This document shows, in pieces, positions 16,909 through 25,572 of a stretch of 64,000 bases of DNA (within the stretch, counting starts at the first letter, position 1; every line of letters starts with the position of its first letter). The notes under the pieces were generated by a model, which was given only the letters and a program-made list of their open reading frames with translations, was not told the origin of the DNA and ran no database searches. The position numbers and the translations under genes were made by a program. The stretch comes from Fibrivirga algicola (lineage in GTDB: Bacteria; Bacteroidota; Bacteroidia; Cytophagales; Spirosomataceae): assembly GCF_011742925.1 (NCBI RefSeq), contig NZ_WAEL01000001.1, positions 992,001 to 1,056,000 of the forward strand. Direction: 5' to 3'.

Positions 16909-19122
16909 ATGCCAATTAACAAACGCAAGGCCCTACGCTATGCTGCCTGGACAGCCCTAACGCTGCTGGTGCTGAGTATCGCTGGAGCCGTTTACGCTTA
17001 CACACAACGCGAGCGCCTGCTCAACATCGCCATTGAACGGGCCGTCAAAAAAGCCAAGCGCGATTACGACCTGACCTTACGGGTTGGCTCAGCTACGTTT
17101 ACCGGACTCACGTCGCTGTCGGTAACTGATGTGTCGGTAGTGCCCGAAAATCGGGATAGTCTGGCCCGCATAGATCGGGTTCAGGTACGTGTCAGATTAT
17201 GGCCGCTGATGGTCGGTACGGTTGCCTTGTCAGAACTGTCGGTCGAAAATGGTTTTTTTCAGGTCGTTAAGCGCGATTCGCTAACTAACCTGGATTCGAT
17301 CCTAAAACGCAAGAAAGACTCAACCGATACGCGTAAACGCAACCGCACTGATCTGGCCGATGTCGCCGAGAACCTGATTGAGAACATCCTGACCAAGATT
17401 CCCGACGACCTGAACGTCCGCAATTTCGATCTTCGGGTAATCGATGATGGTAAACAGCAGAACTTGCTGGCTTCCGAGATTCGAATCGATAATGGTGATG
17501 TTACGTCGACGTTTCTGCTGAATCAGAATGAAGCGATCTGGCACATTACAGGCGAGGCGTCGCCATCTGATAAAGAGTATAACGTAGATCTGTATGCCGT
17601 TGGGAAGCCGCTGGAGATTAACTACCTGGAACAGCGGTTTAAATTAAAAGCACAAGCCGACACGCTTCACGCCGAGCTGCGCGACGTAGACCGGTCTGGC
17701 GGCGAGTTCAGGCTCGAGGGTGTAGGCTCGGTGCGAAATCTGCGCCTGAACCATCCGGCGCTCTCGCCCAACGACGTGCTAGTGCAGCGCGCCGCCGTAG
17801 ATGCCAACCTGTTTGTGGGCGAGAACTATGTGGGCGTCGATAGCAGTTCAACACTGCATCTTGGTGAGGTAGAGGCTCACCCGTTTGTAAAGTACACGCT
17901 TCCTGACGCCGAAGCGGGAACGGGCAAGGTGTTCGATGTGCAACTTCACACCGATGACCTCGATGCGCAGGCGCTCTTCAATTCATTCCCACGTGGTTTG
18001 TTCGCCTCACTCGACGGCATGAAAGTAGCCGGTAAACTGCGCTACGATCTGGTGTTCAATTTCGACACCGCCATGCCTGATTCCGTAAAGTTTGATTCGG
18101 GGTTAACGTCGGATAATTTCAGGATTCTCGGTATGGGACGAACGGATTTTCGGCGGATCAACCAGCCGTTTATCTATACCCCTTACGAAAAAGATAAACC
18201 CGTTCGTGACATTGCCGTTGGGCCGGGTAACGTTGATTTTACGCCGCTCAATTACATCGCACCAGATCTGCGAAATGCGGTGCTTACCTCGGAAGATTAC
18301 AATTTTTTCACCCATAAAGGCTTTAATGAAAAAGCATTTCGGGTGTCTATTGCTACTAACTACAAGGCGGGGTCATTTAAACGGGGAGCCAGCACCGTGT
18401 CGATGCAATTGGTGAAGAACGTGTTTCTGAATCGAAATAAAACACTGTCGCGGAAGGTTGAAGAGATCCTGATTGTCTGGCTTATGGAGAACCAGCGCCT
18501 GGTATCGAAAGAGCGGATGTTCGAGGTCTATCTGAACATTATTGAGTGGGGCAAAAACATCTATGGAATTGGCGAAGCCGCCCGGTATTACTTTGACAAG
18601 TCGCCCGCCGAATTGAACCTGGGAGAAAGTATCTTCCTGGCGTTCGTGATTCCGAGTCCTAAGAAAGCGCTGAACTATTTCCAGCCCGATGGCTCGCTTC
18701 AGGTACGTAATGTGCGGGGCTATTTCAAGATCATTGGCCGGATTATGGCTAAACGGGGGCTTACACAACCCGATAGCGGTGCCTATGGCTTTTATGATGT
18801 TCGGTTGCGCGAAGGGCTCCGGCAGCAGGTACTCCCGCAGGATTACTACGAATCGGATAGCTTGGGTACAGACCCCGCCGATGAAGGCGGTGGCATGGAC
18901 GACCTGTTCAACCGGTTGCTGAATGGAAATCCCGACGACGATCAGAAATCGCCCCAACAGTCAGCCGATGAACCAGCGGTTGTACGGCCCGCCCGCCCAA
19001 CGGATGAGCCCGCTGCCACCGATACAGTGAAGACCCGAAAGCAACTTCGGCAGGAGCGACGCGAGCAGAAGCGACGCGAGAAAGAAGAGAAGAAACGAGC
19101 CGAGGCTGAGGTGGATCAATAG
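16909..19122 (+). CDS. GT51 peptidoglycan glycosyltransferase with AsmA-like N-terminal half
   Basis: The protein has 737 residues: a TM anchor (about 12-31), a long beta-rich region (about 45-430) resembling AsmA-type domains, then a GT51 domain (about 440-610). The catalytic Glu is Glu462 in SEDYNFFTHKGF, followed by GASTVSMQLVKN, RKVEEILIVW and NIIEWGKNIYGIGEAA, all standard for lipid-II polymerases. No transpeptidase domain follows; the tail (680-737) is charged and disordered. It is therefore a monofunctional transglycosylase of unusual architecture, likely a periplasm-facing inner-membrane enzyme. Confidence 0.87.
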   Translation: MPINKRKALRYAAWTALTLLVLSIAGAVYAYTQRERLLNIAIERAVKKAKRDYDLTLRVGSATFTGLTSLSVTDVSVVPENRDSLARIDRVQVRVRLWPLMVGTVALSELSVENGFFQVVKRDSLTNLDSILKRKKDSTDTRKRNRTDLADVAENLIENILTKIPDDLNVRNFDLRVIDDGKQQNLLASEIRIDNGDVTSTFLLNQNEAIWHITGEASPSDKEYNVDLYAVGKPLEINYLEQRFKLKAQADTLHAELRDVDRSGGEFRLEGVGSVRNLRLNHPALSPNDVLVQRAAVDANLFVGENYVGVDSSSTLHLGEVEAHPFVKYTLPDAEAGTGKVFDVQLHTDDLDAQALFNSFPRGLFASLDGMKVAGKLRYDLVFNFDTAMPDSVKFDSGLTSDNFRILGMGRTDFRRINQPFIYTPYEKDKPVRDIAVGPGNVDFTPLNYIAPDLRNAVLTSEDYNFFTHKGFNEKAFRVSIATNYKAGSFKRGASTVSMQLVKNVFLNRNKTLSRKVEEILIVWLMENQRLVSKERMFEVYLNIIEWGKNIYGIGEAARYYFDKSPAELNLGESIFLAFVIPSPKKALNYFQPDGSLQVRNVRGYFKIIGRIMAKRGLTQPDSGAYGFYDVRLREGLRQQVLPQDYYESDSLGTDPADEGGGMDDLFNRLLNGNPDDDQKSPQQSADEPAVVRPARPTDEPAATDTVKTRKQLRQERREQKRREKEEKKRAEAEVDQ

Positions 19123-19221
19123 CGAATGAGTGGTAGTTATAGGTACGCACTCACTACATAAACAGGTATGTGGAAGCAACGAAATGCTACTTTTTTCTTC
19201 CTTCGGTCAACTTTAAATAAT

Positions 19222-19229
19222 TATATTTG
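19222..19229 (+). promoter_or_regulatory. Promoter -7 box for the ferredoxin gene
   Basis: TATATTTG matches the Bacteroidota TAnnTTTG box, 49 nt before the ferredoxin ATG. The expected upstream TTG is only a TTC near 19200, so it is a partial match. Confidence 0.5.
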
Positions 19230-19278
19230 TTGTCTCATTATCAGTCCCCGACTATTAGCCAGCTAAATTGATTCGATT

Positions 19279-19629
19279 ATGGCCATCATGATTACTGAGG
19301 AGTGCATCAATTGTGGTGCCTGCGAACCAGAGTGCCCCAACACGGCCATCTATGAAGGTGGTGTCGAGTGGACATGGGGTGGCGGTACGGCCCTCGATGT
19401 TGTCGATTTTGGTGACGGTACCGTTGTTAGCGGTAAGTCACCCCAGACGCCCGTTTCCAGCGAGTTTTATTACATCGTTACTGATAAATGTACTGAGTGC
19501 AAGGGATTCCACGAAGAGCCGCAGTGTGCTGCCGTTTGCCCGGTAGATTGCTGCGTGCCCGATCCTGAACACGAAGAAGACGAAGAAACGCTGTTAGCCA
19601 AGAAAGCTTGGCTGCACGCAGAAGAGTAG
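19279..19629 (+). CDS. 4Fe-4S dicluster ferredoxin (YfhL-like)
   Basis: The protein has 116 residues. The first cluster ligands are Cys9, 12, 15 and 19 ([12 protein letters not shown]); the second set is Cys71, 74, 83 and 87 plus Cys91/92, with a longer loop between CTEC and CAAVCP, as in YfhL-type ferredoxins. A 45-residue insertion lies between the halves. It is a small cytoplasmic electron carrier; the partner is unknown. It stands alone and ends at a 97-nt inverted repeat. Confidence 0.92.
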   Translation: MAIMITEECINCGACEPECPNTAIYEGGVEWTWGGGTALDVVDFGDGTVVSGKSPQTPVSSEFYYIVTDKCTECKGFHEEPQCAAVCPVDCCVPDPEHEEDEETLLAKKAWLHAEE

Positions 19630-19642
19630 TCTGCACTACGGT

Positions 19643-19739
19643 CTAGTAAGTCGTTTAACGAATAAGTCCTGAGTTTGGAAAGTCATTGCTTAGTTGCAAC
19701 TTTCCAGACTCAGGACTTATTCGTTAAACGACTTACTAG
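19643..19739. terminator. 41-bp inverted repeat between convergent genes
   Basis: Arms 19643-19683 and 19699-19739 pair over 41 positions with a single G.U-type mismatch and a 15-nt loop. It starts 14 nt past the ferredoxin stop and ends 9 nt before the lepB stop on the other strand. It has no GC-rich core with a T-run, so it is atypical as an intrinsic terminator. Confidence 0.65.
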
Positions 19740-19747
19740 GCTATAGA

Positions 19748-20908
19748 TTAGTGCACGACACTAAACAGCCGGTTCCAGCGGATTTTGTTGGCGGCGTTGG
19801 CTGGGTTCGGATCAATCGACATCCAGATAAATACGGCTTTACCTACGATGTGGTCGGCTGGAACGAAGCCCCAGAAGCGCGAATCGAGGGAGTTGTGCCG
19901 GTTATCACCCATCATGAAGTAATAGTTTTGCTTGAAGGTATATGACGTAATGGCTTTACCACCAATAGTGATCGCCTTGTCGGTAACCTCAACATTCTCG
20001 TTGCCTTCGTACTTCTTGATCACCGTACCGTAAATAGCGATCGCTTTTTCGTCGAGTTGAACGGTAACCCCTTCTTTCGGCACCGTCACTGGTCCAAAAT
20101 TGTCGACTGTCCAGTTGAATTTACTGCCACCATAGATCTGTGAATAGACGGGCAGCGTCTGACCAGGCTCTTCATCGTAGGGTGTCACCTTCTTCACCCA
20201 ATCAAGCGTTTTCAGCTTTTCGATTGTCTCAGCCGTCGTGTTCAGTTTGTAGCCCACAACCTTGTTTGCCTTCGACACTGAATCGACCTGCTCAATTGGT
20301 TGCCAGTTAAATGTGCTGCTTGGGTAGTCATTGATTATGTCGTATTCCCGGAAGAAGGCATCGTCGAGGTCTCCTTTCGTCGTTTCAATGAAATACGACA
20401 TCTGTGATTTCGGCGGAATTTCGGCTGCTTTCCCGTTTACGTACACTTGCCGGTGACGTACCTCGAGCACATCGCCTGCGATACCCATACACCGCTTGAT
20501 GTAGTTCGTCTTCAGGTCGGTTGGATACTGATCTTCGGGTGGGAAATTAAAGACCACAACATCCCCGTTTTTCACGCTCGTGAAACCTGGTAGCCGGAAC
20601 TGCGGCAACTGGATCCAGTCGAGATACGATGGAATTTCGGTACCCCATATCTTCTGGTGTGTCAGTGGTACCTGCAATGGCGTTTTAGGTGTGCGGGTAC
20701 CATAATGAAACTTACTGACGAACAGAAAGTCACCCACCATTAGGCTCCGCTCCATTGAAGGGGTCGGAATGGTGAAGGCTTCCATAAAGAGCCAGCGGAT
20801 TAATGTAGCGGCTACGACCGCAAACAAAACGGAATCGAACCACTCGCGAATGGCTGATTTTTTCCGAACCGGGGTACCGGTCTTCGTTTTTGTGTTGACT
20901 TCAGACAC
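19748..20908 (-). CDS. lepB: Signal peptidase I
   Basis: The protein has 386 residues with an N-terminal membrane anchor (about 24-42). The nucleophile is Ser51 in IPTPSMERSL and the general base is Lys138 in NYIKRCMGIAGD; the closing box GDNRHNSLDSRFWG is near 340. It cleaves signal peptides of exported proteins at the inner membrane. Bacteroidota versions carry a long insertion between the Lys box and the GDN box, as seen here. It lies downstream of dapB with a 144-nt gap that may hold its own promoter. Confidence 0.95.
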   Translation of the reverse strand: MSEVNTKTKTGTPVRKKSAIREWFDSVLFAVVAATLIRWLFMEAFTIPTPSMERSLMVGDFLFVSKFHYGTRTPKTPLQVPLTHQKIWGTEIPSYLDWIQLPQFRLPGFTSVKNGDVVVFNFPPEDQYPTDLKTNYIKRCMGIAGDVLEVRHRQVYVNGKAAEIPPKSQMSYFIETTKGDLDDAFFREYDIINDYPSSTFNWQPIEQVDSVSKANKVVGYKLNTTAETIEKLKTLDWVKKVTPYDEEPGQTLPVYSQIYGGSKFNWTVDNFGPVTVPKEGVTVQLDEKAIAIYGTVIKKYEGNENVEVTDKAITIGGKAITSYTFKQNYYFMMGDNRHNSLDSRFWGFVPADHIVGKAVFIWMSIDPNPANAANKIRWNRLFSVVH

Positions 20909-20991
20909 AGGAAAAGATGTTCATGACTCATGGCCTGAAAAATGGATCGCTATGCCTCCAGAAATCCGGCCGATGAACCTTATTTGGTTGA

Positions 20992-20999
20992 CAAAAATA
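20992..20999 (-). promoter_or_regulatory. Possible lepB promoter -7 box
   Basis: On the minus strand TATTTTTG fits TAnnTTTG and lies 84 nt before the lepB ATG. I do not find a TTG at the usual spacing, so support is limited to the -7 element. Confidence 0.3.
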
Positions 21000-21052
21000 C
21001 AATGATTTGGCTGCTATCGCCTAACCGCCCGTCCGGTCATTAGGCCTGCTCG

Positions 21053-21787
21053 TCATTCTCCGAGCAAATCGTCCATTCCGAAGATACCATGACGTGTGGC
21101 CAGCCACTCAGCCGCAACGACCGCGCCAACCGCAAACCCCTGCCGACTGTGGGCTACATGTGAAATCTCGATCCGATCTACGTCCGATTCGAACCGGACA
21201 ATGTGCGTACCCGGTACGGTGCCTTCACGCACTGAATCGATGACGATGGCATCAGCAGTGTCGCCTTCGGCTGGTTTGTCGGCTTCCGACACGGCCCAGC
21301 GATTTTTGCGGGGCAGGTGATCGAGTAATCCTTCGGCCAGGGTAATGGCCGTGCCCGATGGCGCGTCTTTTTTCTCGGTATGGTGTACCTCCGTCATCGA
21401 CACATGGTAGCTTGGGTAATCATGCATGAACTTGGCCAGCGTTTTATTCAATCGGAAAAACAGATTAACGCCAATGCTGTAGTTGGAAGCGTAGAAAAAC
21501 GCACTGCCCCGTTCTTGCACGGCAGCCTCGATCCCGGCCCGCTGTGCCAGCCAGCCAGTTGTACCGCAGACCACAGCCCAGCCCCGACGGATACAATACC
21601 GAAGGTTCTCGACAACTGCTTCGGGCGAACTGAATTCAATAACGGCATCAACGGCATCATCGGCGAGGGCGTCGAGGTCAGCGCGGTTGCTCAAGTCGAT
21701 GCGCCCCACGATCTGGTGACCACGGTCGAGGGCAATCTGTTCGATGGCTTTGCCCATTTTGCCATACCCGAGTAAGAGAATATTCAT
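21053..21787 (-). CDS. dapB: 4-hydroxy-tetrahydrodipicolinate reductase
   Basis: The protein has 244 residues. The nucleotide loop GYGKMGKAI is at the N-terminus and the substrate/catalytic segment EVHHTEKKDAPSGTA is in the middle, both diagnostic. It catalyses the NAD(P)H step of lysine and diaminopimelate synthesis in the cytoplasm. It follows the DUF5683 gene by 21 nt and precedes lepB, an order I know from Cytophagales genomes. Confidence 0.96.
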   Translation of the reverse strand: MNILLLGYGKMGKAIEQIALDRGHQIVGRIDLSNRADLDALADDAVDAVIEFSSPEAVVENLRYCIRRGWAVVCGTTGWLAQRAGIEAAVQERGSAFFYASNYSIGVNLFFRLNKTLAKFMHDYPSYHVSMTEVHHTEKKDAPSGTAITLAEGLLDHLPRKNRWAVSEADKPAEGDTADAIVIDSVREGTVPGTHIVRFESDVDRIEISHVAHSRQGFAVGAVVAAEWLATRHGIFGMDDLLGE

Positions 21788-21808
21788 TCGTACGTCACTT
21801 GTTAAACG

Positions 21809-22543
21809 CTACTTTTTAAAATTCATGGTCAGCTTGACACCGGGCACAAAGCCTGAGGGTGACGGAATGACGGTAGGGGAGTACTTCAGAGTGAGGCTAT
21901 CCGAGAGGTCGAACGTTTTTAGGTGAGCCGTCACATTGGCATCGACCACGTTCAGGCCCCAGAACAGCGCCGTGAAAATAATGTTATAGTCGCGCCACCG
22001 CCGCCAGAAGTCTGTGCCCTGCTTTAGTTGATTAAGGTCGAGCGGCCGACCGTTCACTACGGCTGTTTTCTCGCGTGGGTCCGTGATGGGGGCTTGCGTA
22101 ACAGGATTTACCGTCATTGCGGACGCTGTTCTGTAAGCGGTCAGGTACGTCTGGTAATTTCCTGTGTAGGTTACAATGAAATAGCCGAATGTGCCGAAAC
22201 CGGCATAAATCACAGGGGCCTTCCATTTCTGCCCGTTATAGATCTGTCCCAGTCCCGGTAAGGCTAATGAGAGCAGGGCCGCGCGTTTAGGAACGATCTT
22301 CCGAATCTCGGCATTCACCTTGTCAGATAGCTGAACGGTGTCGGTCGAAACGCTATCGGTGTCGCTATCGACCAATAAGGAATCAACCAGCAACGCAGCA
22401 TTTTCTGTGGCCATCTTTGGCGTGAGTGTATCCGTTCGGGCTGGTACGCCGGGGCGAATAACGGGCCGCTGTCGCGTAGTATCGGGTGTTTGAGCTAGCA
22501 ACGTACCTGACAGGCCGAGTAAGCAAGTCAAGACCAACAGCAT
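21809..22543 (-). CDS. DUF5683 domain protein
   Basis: With the ATG at 22543 (MLLVLTCLLGLSGTLLAQ) the product has 244 residues and a clean signal peptide. The open frame extends to 22693 and would add a 50-residue leader of no clear character. The domain core RAALLSLALPGLGQIYNGQKWKA followed by two more hydrophobic spans is typical of DUF5683. The biochemical role is unknown. It leads the dapB-lepB group, and the prophage lies directly upstream of it. Confidence 0.82.
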   Translation of the reverse strand: MLLVLTCLLGLSGTLLAQTPDTTRQRPVIRPGVPARTDTLTPKMATENAALLVDSLLVDSDTDSVSTDTVQLSDKVNAEIRKIVPKRAALLSLALPGLGQIYNGQKWKAPVIYAGFGTFGYFIVTYTGNYQTYLTAYRTASAMTVNPVTQAPITDPREKTAVVNGRPLDLNQLKQGTDFWRRWRDYNIIFTALFWGLNVVDANVTAHLKTFDLSDSLTLKYSPTVIPSPSGFVPGVKLTMNFKK

Positions 22544-22751
22544 GTACCCAGCCACTTGCCGAACCGGCCCGACGAATTGATAGATTATCCCAGAAAACAG
22601 AAACTTGTTTTTCACTTCATTACCCGGTAATAACGCGACCGGCGCGAACGTTTGTAGCCATGCTCGTAACGTAAACGCCGGTCGAAATGACACTGTACTC
22701 TTGTTAATGAATCTTAAGTTTGGTCCCTGCTAAACCCGGCCAAACACCCTA

Positions 22752-22778
22752 CAAAACTACGCAATTGCGCGTTACCAA
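22752..22778 (-). promoter_or_regulatory. Possible promoter for the DUF5683-dapB operon at the prophage edge
   Basis: On the minus strand TTG (22778-22776) is followed after 16 nt by TAGTTTTG (22759-22752). The -7 box matches well, but the spacing is short. The -33 part of the site sits near the end of the integrase gene, so it may be phage or junction DNA. Confidence 0.35.
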
Positions 22779-22784
22779 TGTACG

Positions 22785-24146
22785 TCAGTTGGGTATTGTT
22801 GGGGTTTCCCCTGGACTGCTGGCACTATCTACGCCCCTAGTTTCGGAAGTAGAGGCGTTGGTGCCCCGTTTCCAGGCGTCCATCGTTTGCGACACGACCG
22901 TCGAGCTCGACACTTTGACGTACTTACCGGTTGAGGAAATTGCCACGTGTCCCATGATTTCCTGTAGCGTCCGGGTGGGCATGCCCCCGTTTGACATCAG
23001 CGTAGCAAACGTCCTGCGGGCCATGTGGCTATTCGCCGCTTTGTAGAGCTCCATTGTCTCGGCAACCATGCGGCCCTTGTAAAAGCTGCCCAGCACAACC
23101 GGCCGTAACCAGCCAGCCTGTTTACCCACGTCTTTCAGACAGTAGTTATAGTTGTAGAGGTCAGGCGGTGGACCACTGGGCCGCGATTCGAGAAACCCGA
23201 GCGCGTAATCATTGAGGGGTATAGGTACCCGTTTGCCGGTTTTCTGCTGCACCGCATCCAGGCAGTCGATTCCGTCAATCTGCATGAGCTTCGGGGTCTG
23301 TAGCTGCCACAGATCAGAATGGCGAAGGCCTGTACTGGCTGCCATCGCGAAATACCAGCGCGTGTCTTCGTAGACGCGAAGGGGCACCGCTGACGAATGC
23401 GTCAGTTGCTTATCGCGGATCGTCACGTCGCGCAGCTGGTTGAGGTCGTGCCAGTTTAGCTCCGGCAGAATCGGATCAGATGCCGAGCGGGATTCCAGCC
23501 AGGTAAAGTCAGGCGGTACCGGCATTCGCTTCTGGGCCGCATACTTGAGCAGCCCCCGCAGCATGGCCACGTAGGCTTTCATCGTCGTATCAGCCAGCGA
23601 CAGTTCATCCTGCAAATACACCTTGAATAAATTCAGAACGCCGATATCCAAATCGGGCCAGTCCAGATCCGGCCGGTAGGCTTTCAGGTGCTTGAGTACC
23701 GTTTCGGTGGTCGTGTCCCAGGCTTTCGACTTCTGAGCTTTCATCTCGGCGCGAAACTGCAACCCAAACGCATCGATCGACGGGTAGGGCGAAACGATAG
23801 GAGAGGGCGCTGCGGTGGGTTTTGCCTTACCCAGCAACTCGACCCGAATGCGCTCCTTTTCGGCGCGAACCATATCCTCGGTGACCACGACGCCCGCATT
23901 TTCCTGTTGGTAGACAAAGCTGTTCAGGCCACTGGCGTAGGTGCTCAACCGCTGGTTGATGTCGGATGAGAATTTCACCCGGGTACGTACCTGCTTTTTT
24001 TCGTCATCCCATTCGGCCGGCAGCGCTTTCTCACCACTCGACAACCGCACCCGGTTCCCTGACCAGTACACGGCCAGCATGATTGCAAAACGACCAGCTT
24101 TATCGGGCTGGTCGTTGCGTAGATACCGATCAACCGTTGCGCTCAT
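22785..24146 (-). CDS. Phage tyrosine integrase
   Basis: The protein has 453 residues: an arm-binding N-terminal region (1-105), a SAM-like core-binding domain (about 122-215) and a catalytic domain (about 235-430). Catalytic residues are Arg275 in STGLRHSD, a Lys near 302-305 (QQKTGKR), His374 and Arg377 in HMARR, His400 in EIMGH and Tyr409 in TGKYV. It recombines phage and host attachment sites. The stop is about 90 nt from the inferred host boundary and its start overlaps the upstream lipoprotein stop by 4 nt, so int, lipoprotein and repressor form one leftward unit. Confidence 0.95.
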   Translation of the reverse strand: MSATVDRYLRNDQPDKAGRFAIMLAVYWSGNRVRLSSGEKALPAEWDDEKKQVRTRVKFSSDINQRLSTYASGLNSFVYQQENAGVVVTEDMVRAEKERIRVELLGKAKPTAAPSPIVSPYPSIDAFGLQFRAEMKAQKSKAWDTTTETVLKHLKAYRPDLDWPDLDIGVLNLFKVYLQDELSLADTTMKAYVAMLRGLLKYAAQKRMPVPPDFTWLESRSASDPILPELNWHDLNQLRDVTIRDKQLTHSSAVPLRVYEDTRWYFAMAASTGLRHSDLWQLQTPKLMQIDGIDCLDAVQQKTGKRVPIPLNDYALGFLESRPSGPPPDLYNYNYCLKDVGKQAGWLRPVVLGSFYKGRMVAETMELYKAANSHMARRTFATLMSNGGMPTRTLQEIMGHVAISSTGKYVKVSSSTVVSQTMDAWKRGTNASTSETRGVDSASSPGETPTIPN

Positions 24147-24403
24147 TTGGCCGGGCAGGTGGTTACCAGTTTAGCGTAATAACTCCCCAGATTAACGACC
24201 ATGTTGGCGCCGTTCAGTTTGGCATCGCGGGCCCCGTCGCCGCATACGTCCGCTACTGCCGTCTGAGTGGCAGGGACGTAACCGGTTGGGTTGGCTCCTA
24301 TGGCCTGGTAACTAGTCACGGTTGTACAGGTATAGCAGATTTCGGGCTCCTTTTTCGAGCAGCCCAGCAACAGTATAAGAAGAACAGGTATCAAGTATTT
24401 CAT
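24143..24403 (-). CDS. Small Cys-containing lipoprotein of the repressor operon
   Basis: The protein has 86 residues with a strong lipoprotein signal ending LLLLGC (Cys15). The mature part contains CYTC, another Cys near 54 and one near the C-terminus, which may form disulfides. Both ends overlap neighbouring genes by ATGA, so it is translationally coupled between repressor and integrase. Being expressed with the repressor in a lysogen, it could alter the host surface, for instance in superinfection exclusion; this is inference. I do not recognise a family. Confidence 0.65.
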   Translation of the reverse strand: MKYLIPVLLILLLGCSKKEPEICYTCTTVTSYQAIGANPTGYVPATQTAVADVCGDGARDAKLNGANMVVNLGSYYAKLVTTCPAK

Positions 24404-25464
24404 TTCACTTTGCCTTTCACGATTTCATCGATCTCGAAAATCTGCCGTATCTCGCTGCGTGGCACGGTAATCGAGCCGCCCAGCGGATTGTCTGAATGCA
24501 GCGTCAATCGCCCATCTTCTTCGAGCCTGTTGTCGCGAATGCGCTTGATGACAAATTCATCCCGGTACTGCACGGCTACCACACCAGTGGTATACGGCCA
24601 GTCCCCTGGATCGACTACGTAAGCGGTCACTTCATACCCTGGATGCAATAGGGGCTCCATGCTATCGCCGTCCACCTCAATGACGTATACTTTGTCTTTG
24701 CGGCTTCGCTCTGTCTCATACCCGGCTTTCAATACGTCCCGGCTGACGTAGACAACGTCTAACTCACTACCATACATCACGTGCGACTCTTCTACAATAC
24801 TCGACCGGGCAAAGCCTGCGCGCGCCCGGACGGGTATGAATGGGATAGGGATTTTTTCTTCCTGTAGCGCAACGGGTTTTACCAAGTGCGTATAACCACC
24901 AAGAATCGCTCGCATCTCCGCCTCGTCCACCTGAAACGCCCTAGCCAGCGCCTGTTTTGTTTTGGGCTCCAGCTGCTCGGTTTCCTCATACTTACTCACA
25001 CTTACACTAGCCGACCCCGGAGCCAGTCCCATCAATATCCCCAATGCCCGCTTCGACATTCCCCTCTTTTGCCGATACCCTGCCAGTCGTTGCCCCTCAC
25101 TTATCATCCGGTCCGGAGCAGGTGGCGGTGGCGGGTCACCCATCTGCCCCTCACCCGAAAGCAGCCATTGCGCAGATATACCTACGTATGTTGCTATTTT
25201 CAAACAAACCTCGTCGGTAATCGTCCGTTTTTTTAGAAGATGCGAAACGCCGGTTGGCTGCATACTGACGGCTGAGGCGAAGGCCGTCTGGTTGCCCTCG
25301 AAGTGCTCATCAATAACCAGTTTAAGCCGCGTACGCCTACCAGACTGGATACGTAAGGCGTCAGGAGTTTCACCCTGGCCAGCGGGCCGACCCGCCCGCT
25401 TACTACTCTCGGGTGCTAAAGGCACCCCCTTCCCCACTAAAACCATCTGCTCCTTCTTTTTCAC
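24400..25464 (-). CDS. CI/LexA-like phage repressor with two HTH domains
   Basis: The protein has 354 residues. Two helix-turn-helix segments are visible (about 47-105 and 122-182), then an S24 peptidase domain with Ser268 in DGDSMEPL and Lys307 in FVIKRI. An Ala216-Gly217 bond in RARAGFA is placed like a LexA/CI autocleavage site. The usual CI has one HTH, so the doubled reader is unusual. It likely binds the TTGACARRTATTT sites next to its gene and at 60.1 kb and is inactivated through RecA during DNA damage. Confidence 0.85.
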   Translation of the reverse strand: MKKKEQMVLVGKGVPLAPESSKRAGRPAGQGETPDALRIQSGRRTRLKLVIDEHFEGNQTAFASAVSMQPTGVSHLLKKRTITDEVCLKIATYVGISAQWLLSGEGQMGDPPPPPAPDRMISEGQRLAGYRQKRGMSKRALGILMGLAPGSASVSVSKYEETEQLEPKTKQALARAFQVDEAEMRAILGGYTHLVKPVALQEEKIPIPFIPVRARAGFARSSIVEESHVMYGSELDVVYVSRDVLKAGYETERSRKDKVYVIEVDGDSMEPLLHPGYEVTAYVVDPGDWPYTTGVVAVQYRDEFVIKRIRDNRLEEDGRLTLHSDNPLGGSITVPRSEIRQIFEIDEIVKGKVK

Positions 25465-25465
25465 G

Positions 25466-25496
25466 TTGTTAATTACTTGACAAGTATTTATATTTG
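25466..25496 (+). promoter_or_regulatory. Rightward early promoter with embedded operator
   Basis: TTG at 25466-25468 and TATATTTG at 25489-25496 are 20 nt apart, an excellent Bacteroidota promoter pointing at the Cro-like gene. The operator-like TTGACAAGTATTTAT (25477-25491) lies between and over the two boxes, so a bound repressor would block it. Confidence 0.7.
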
Positions 25497-25572
25497 CTTC
25501 GATTAAGTGTCAATGTTTTCCTTGAACGGTCAAATAGTGATATAAATAACCATCAATTAATGATAGCGAATT

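Noticed and set aside
22694-22784. tRNA gene as the integration target
   Set aside because: No cloverleaf or T-loop consensus was found near the integrase; the insertion seems to be intergenic.
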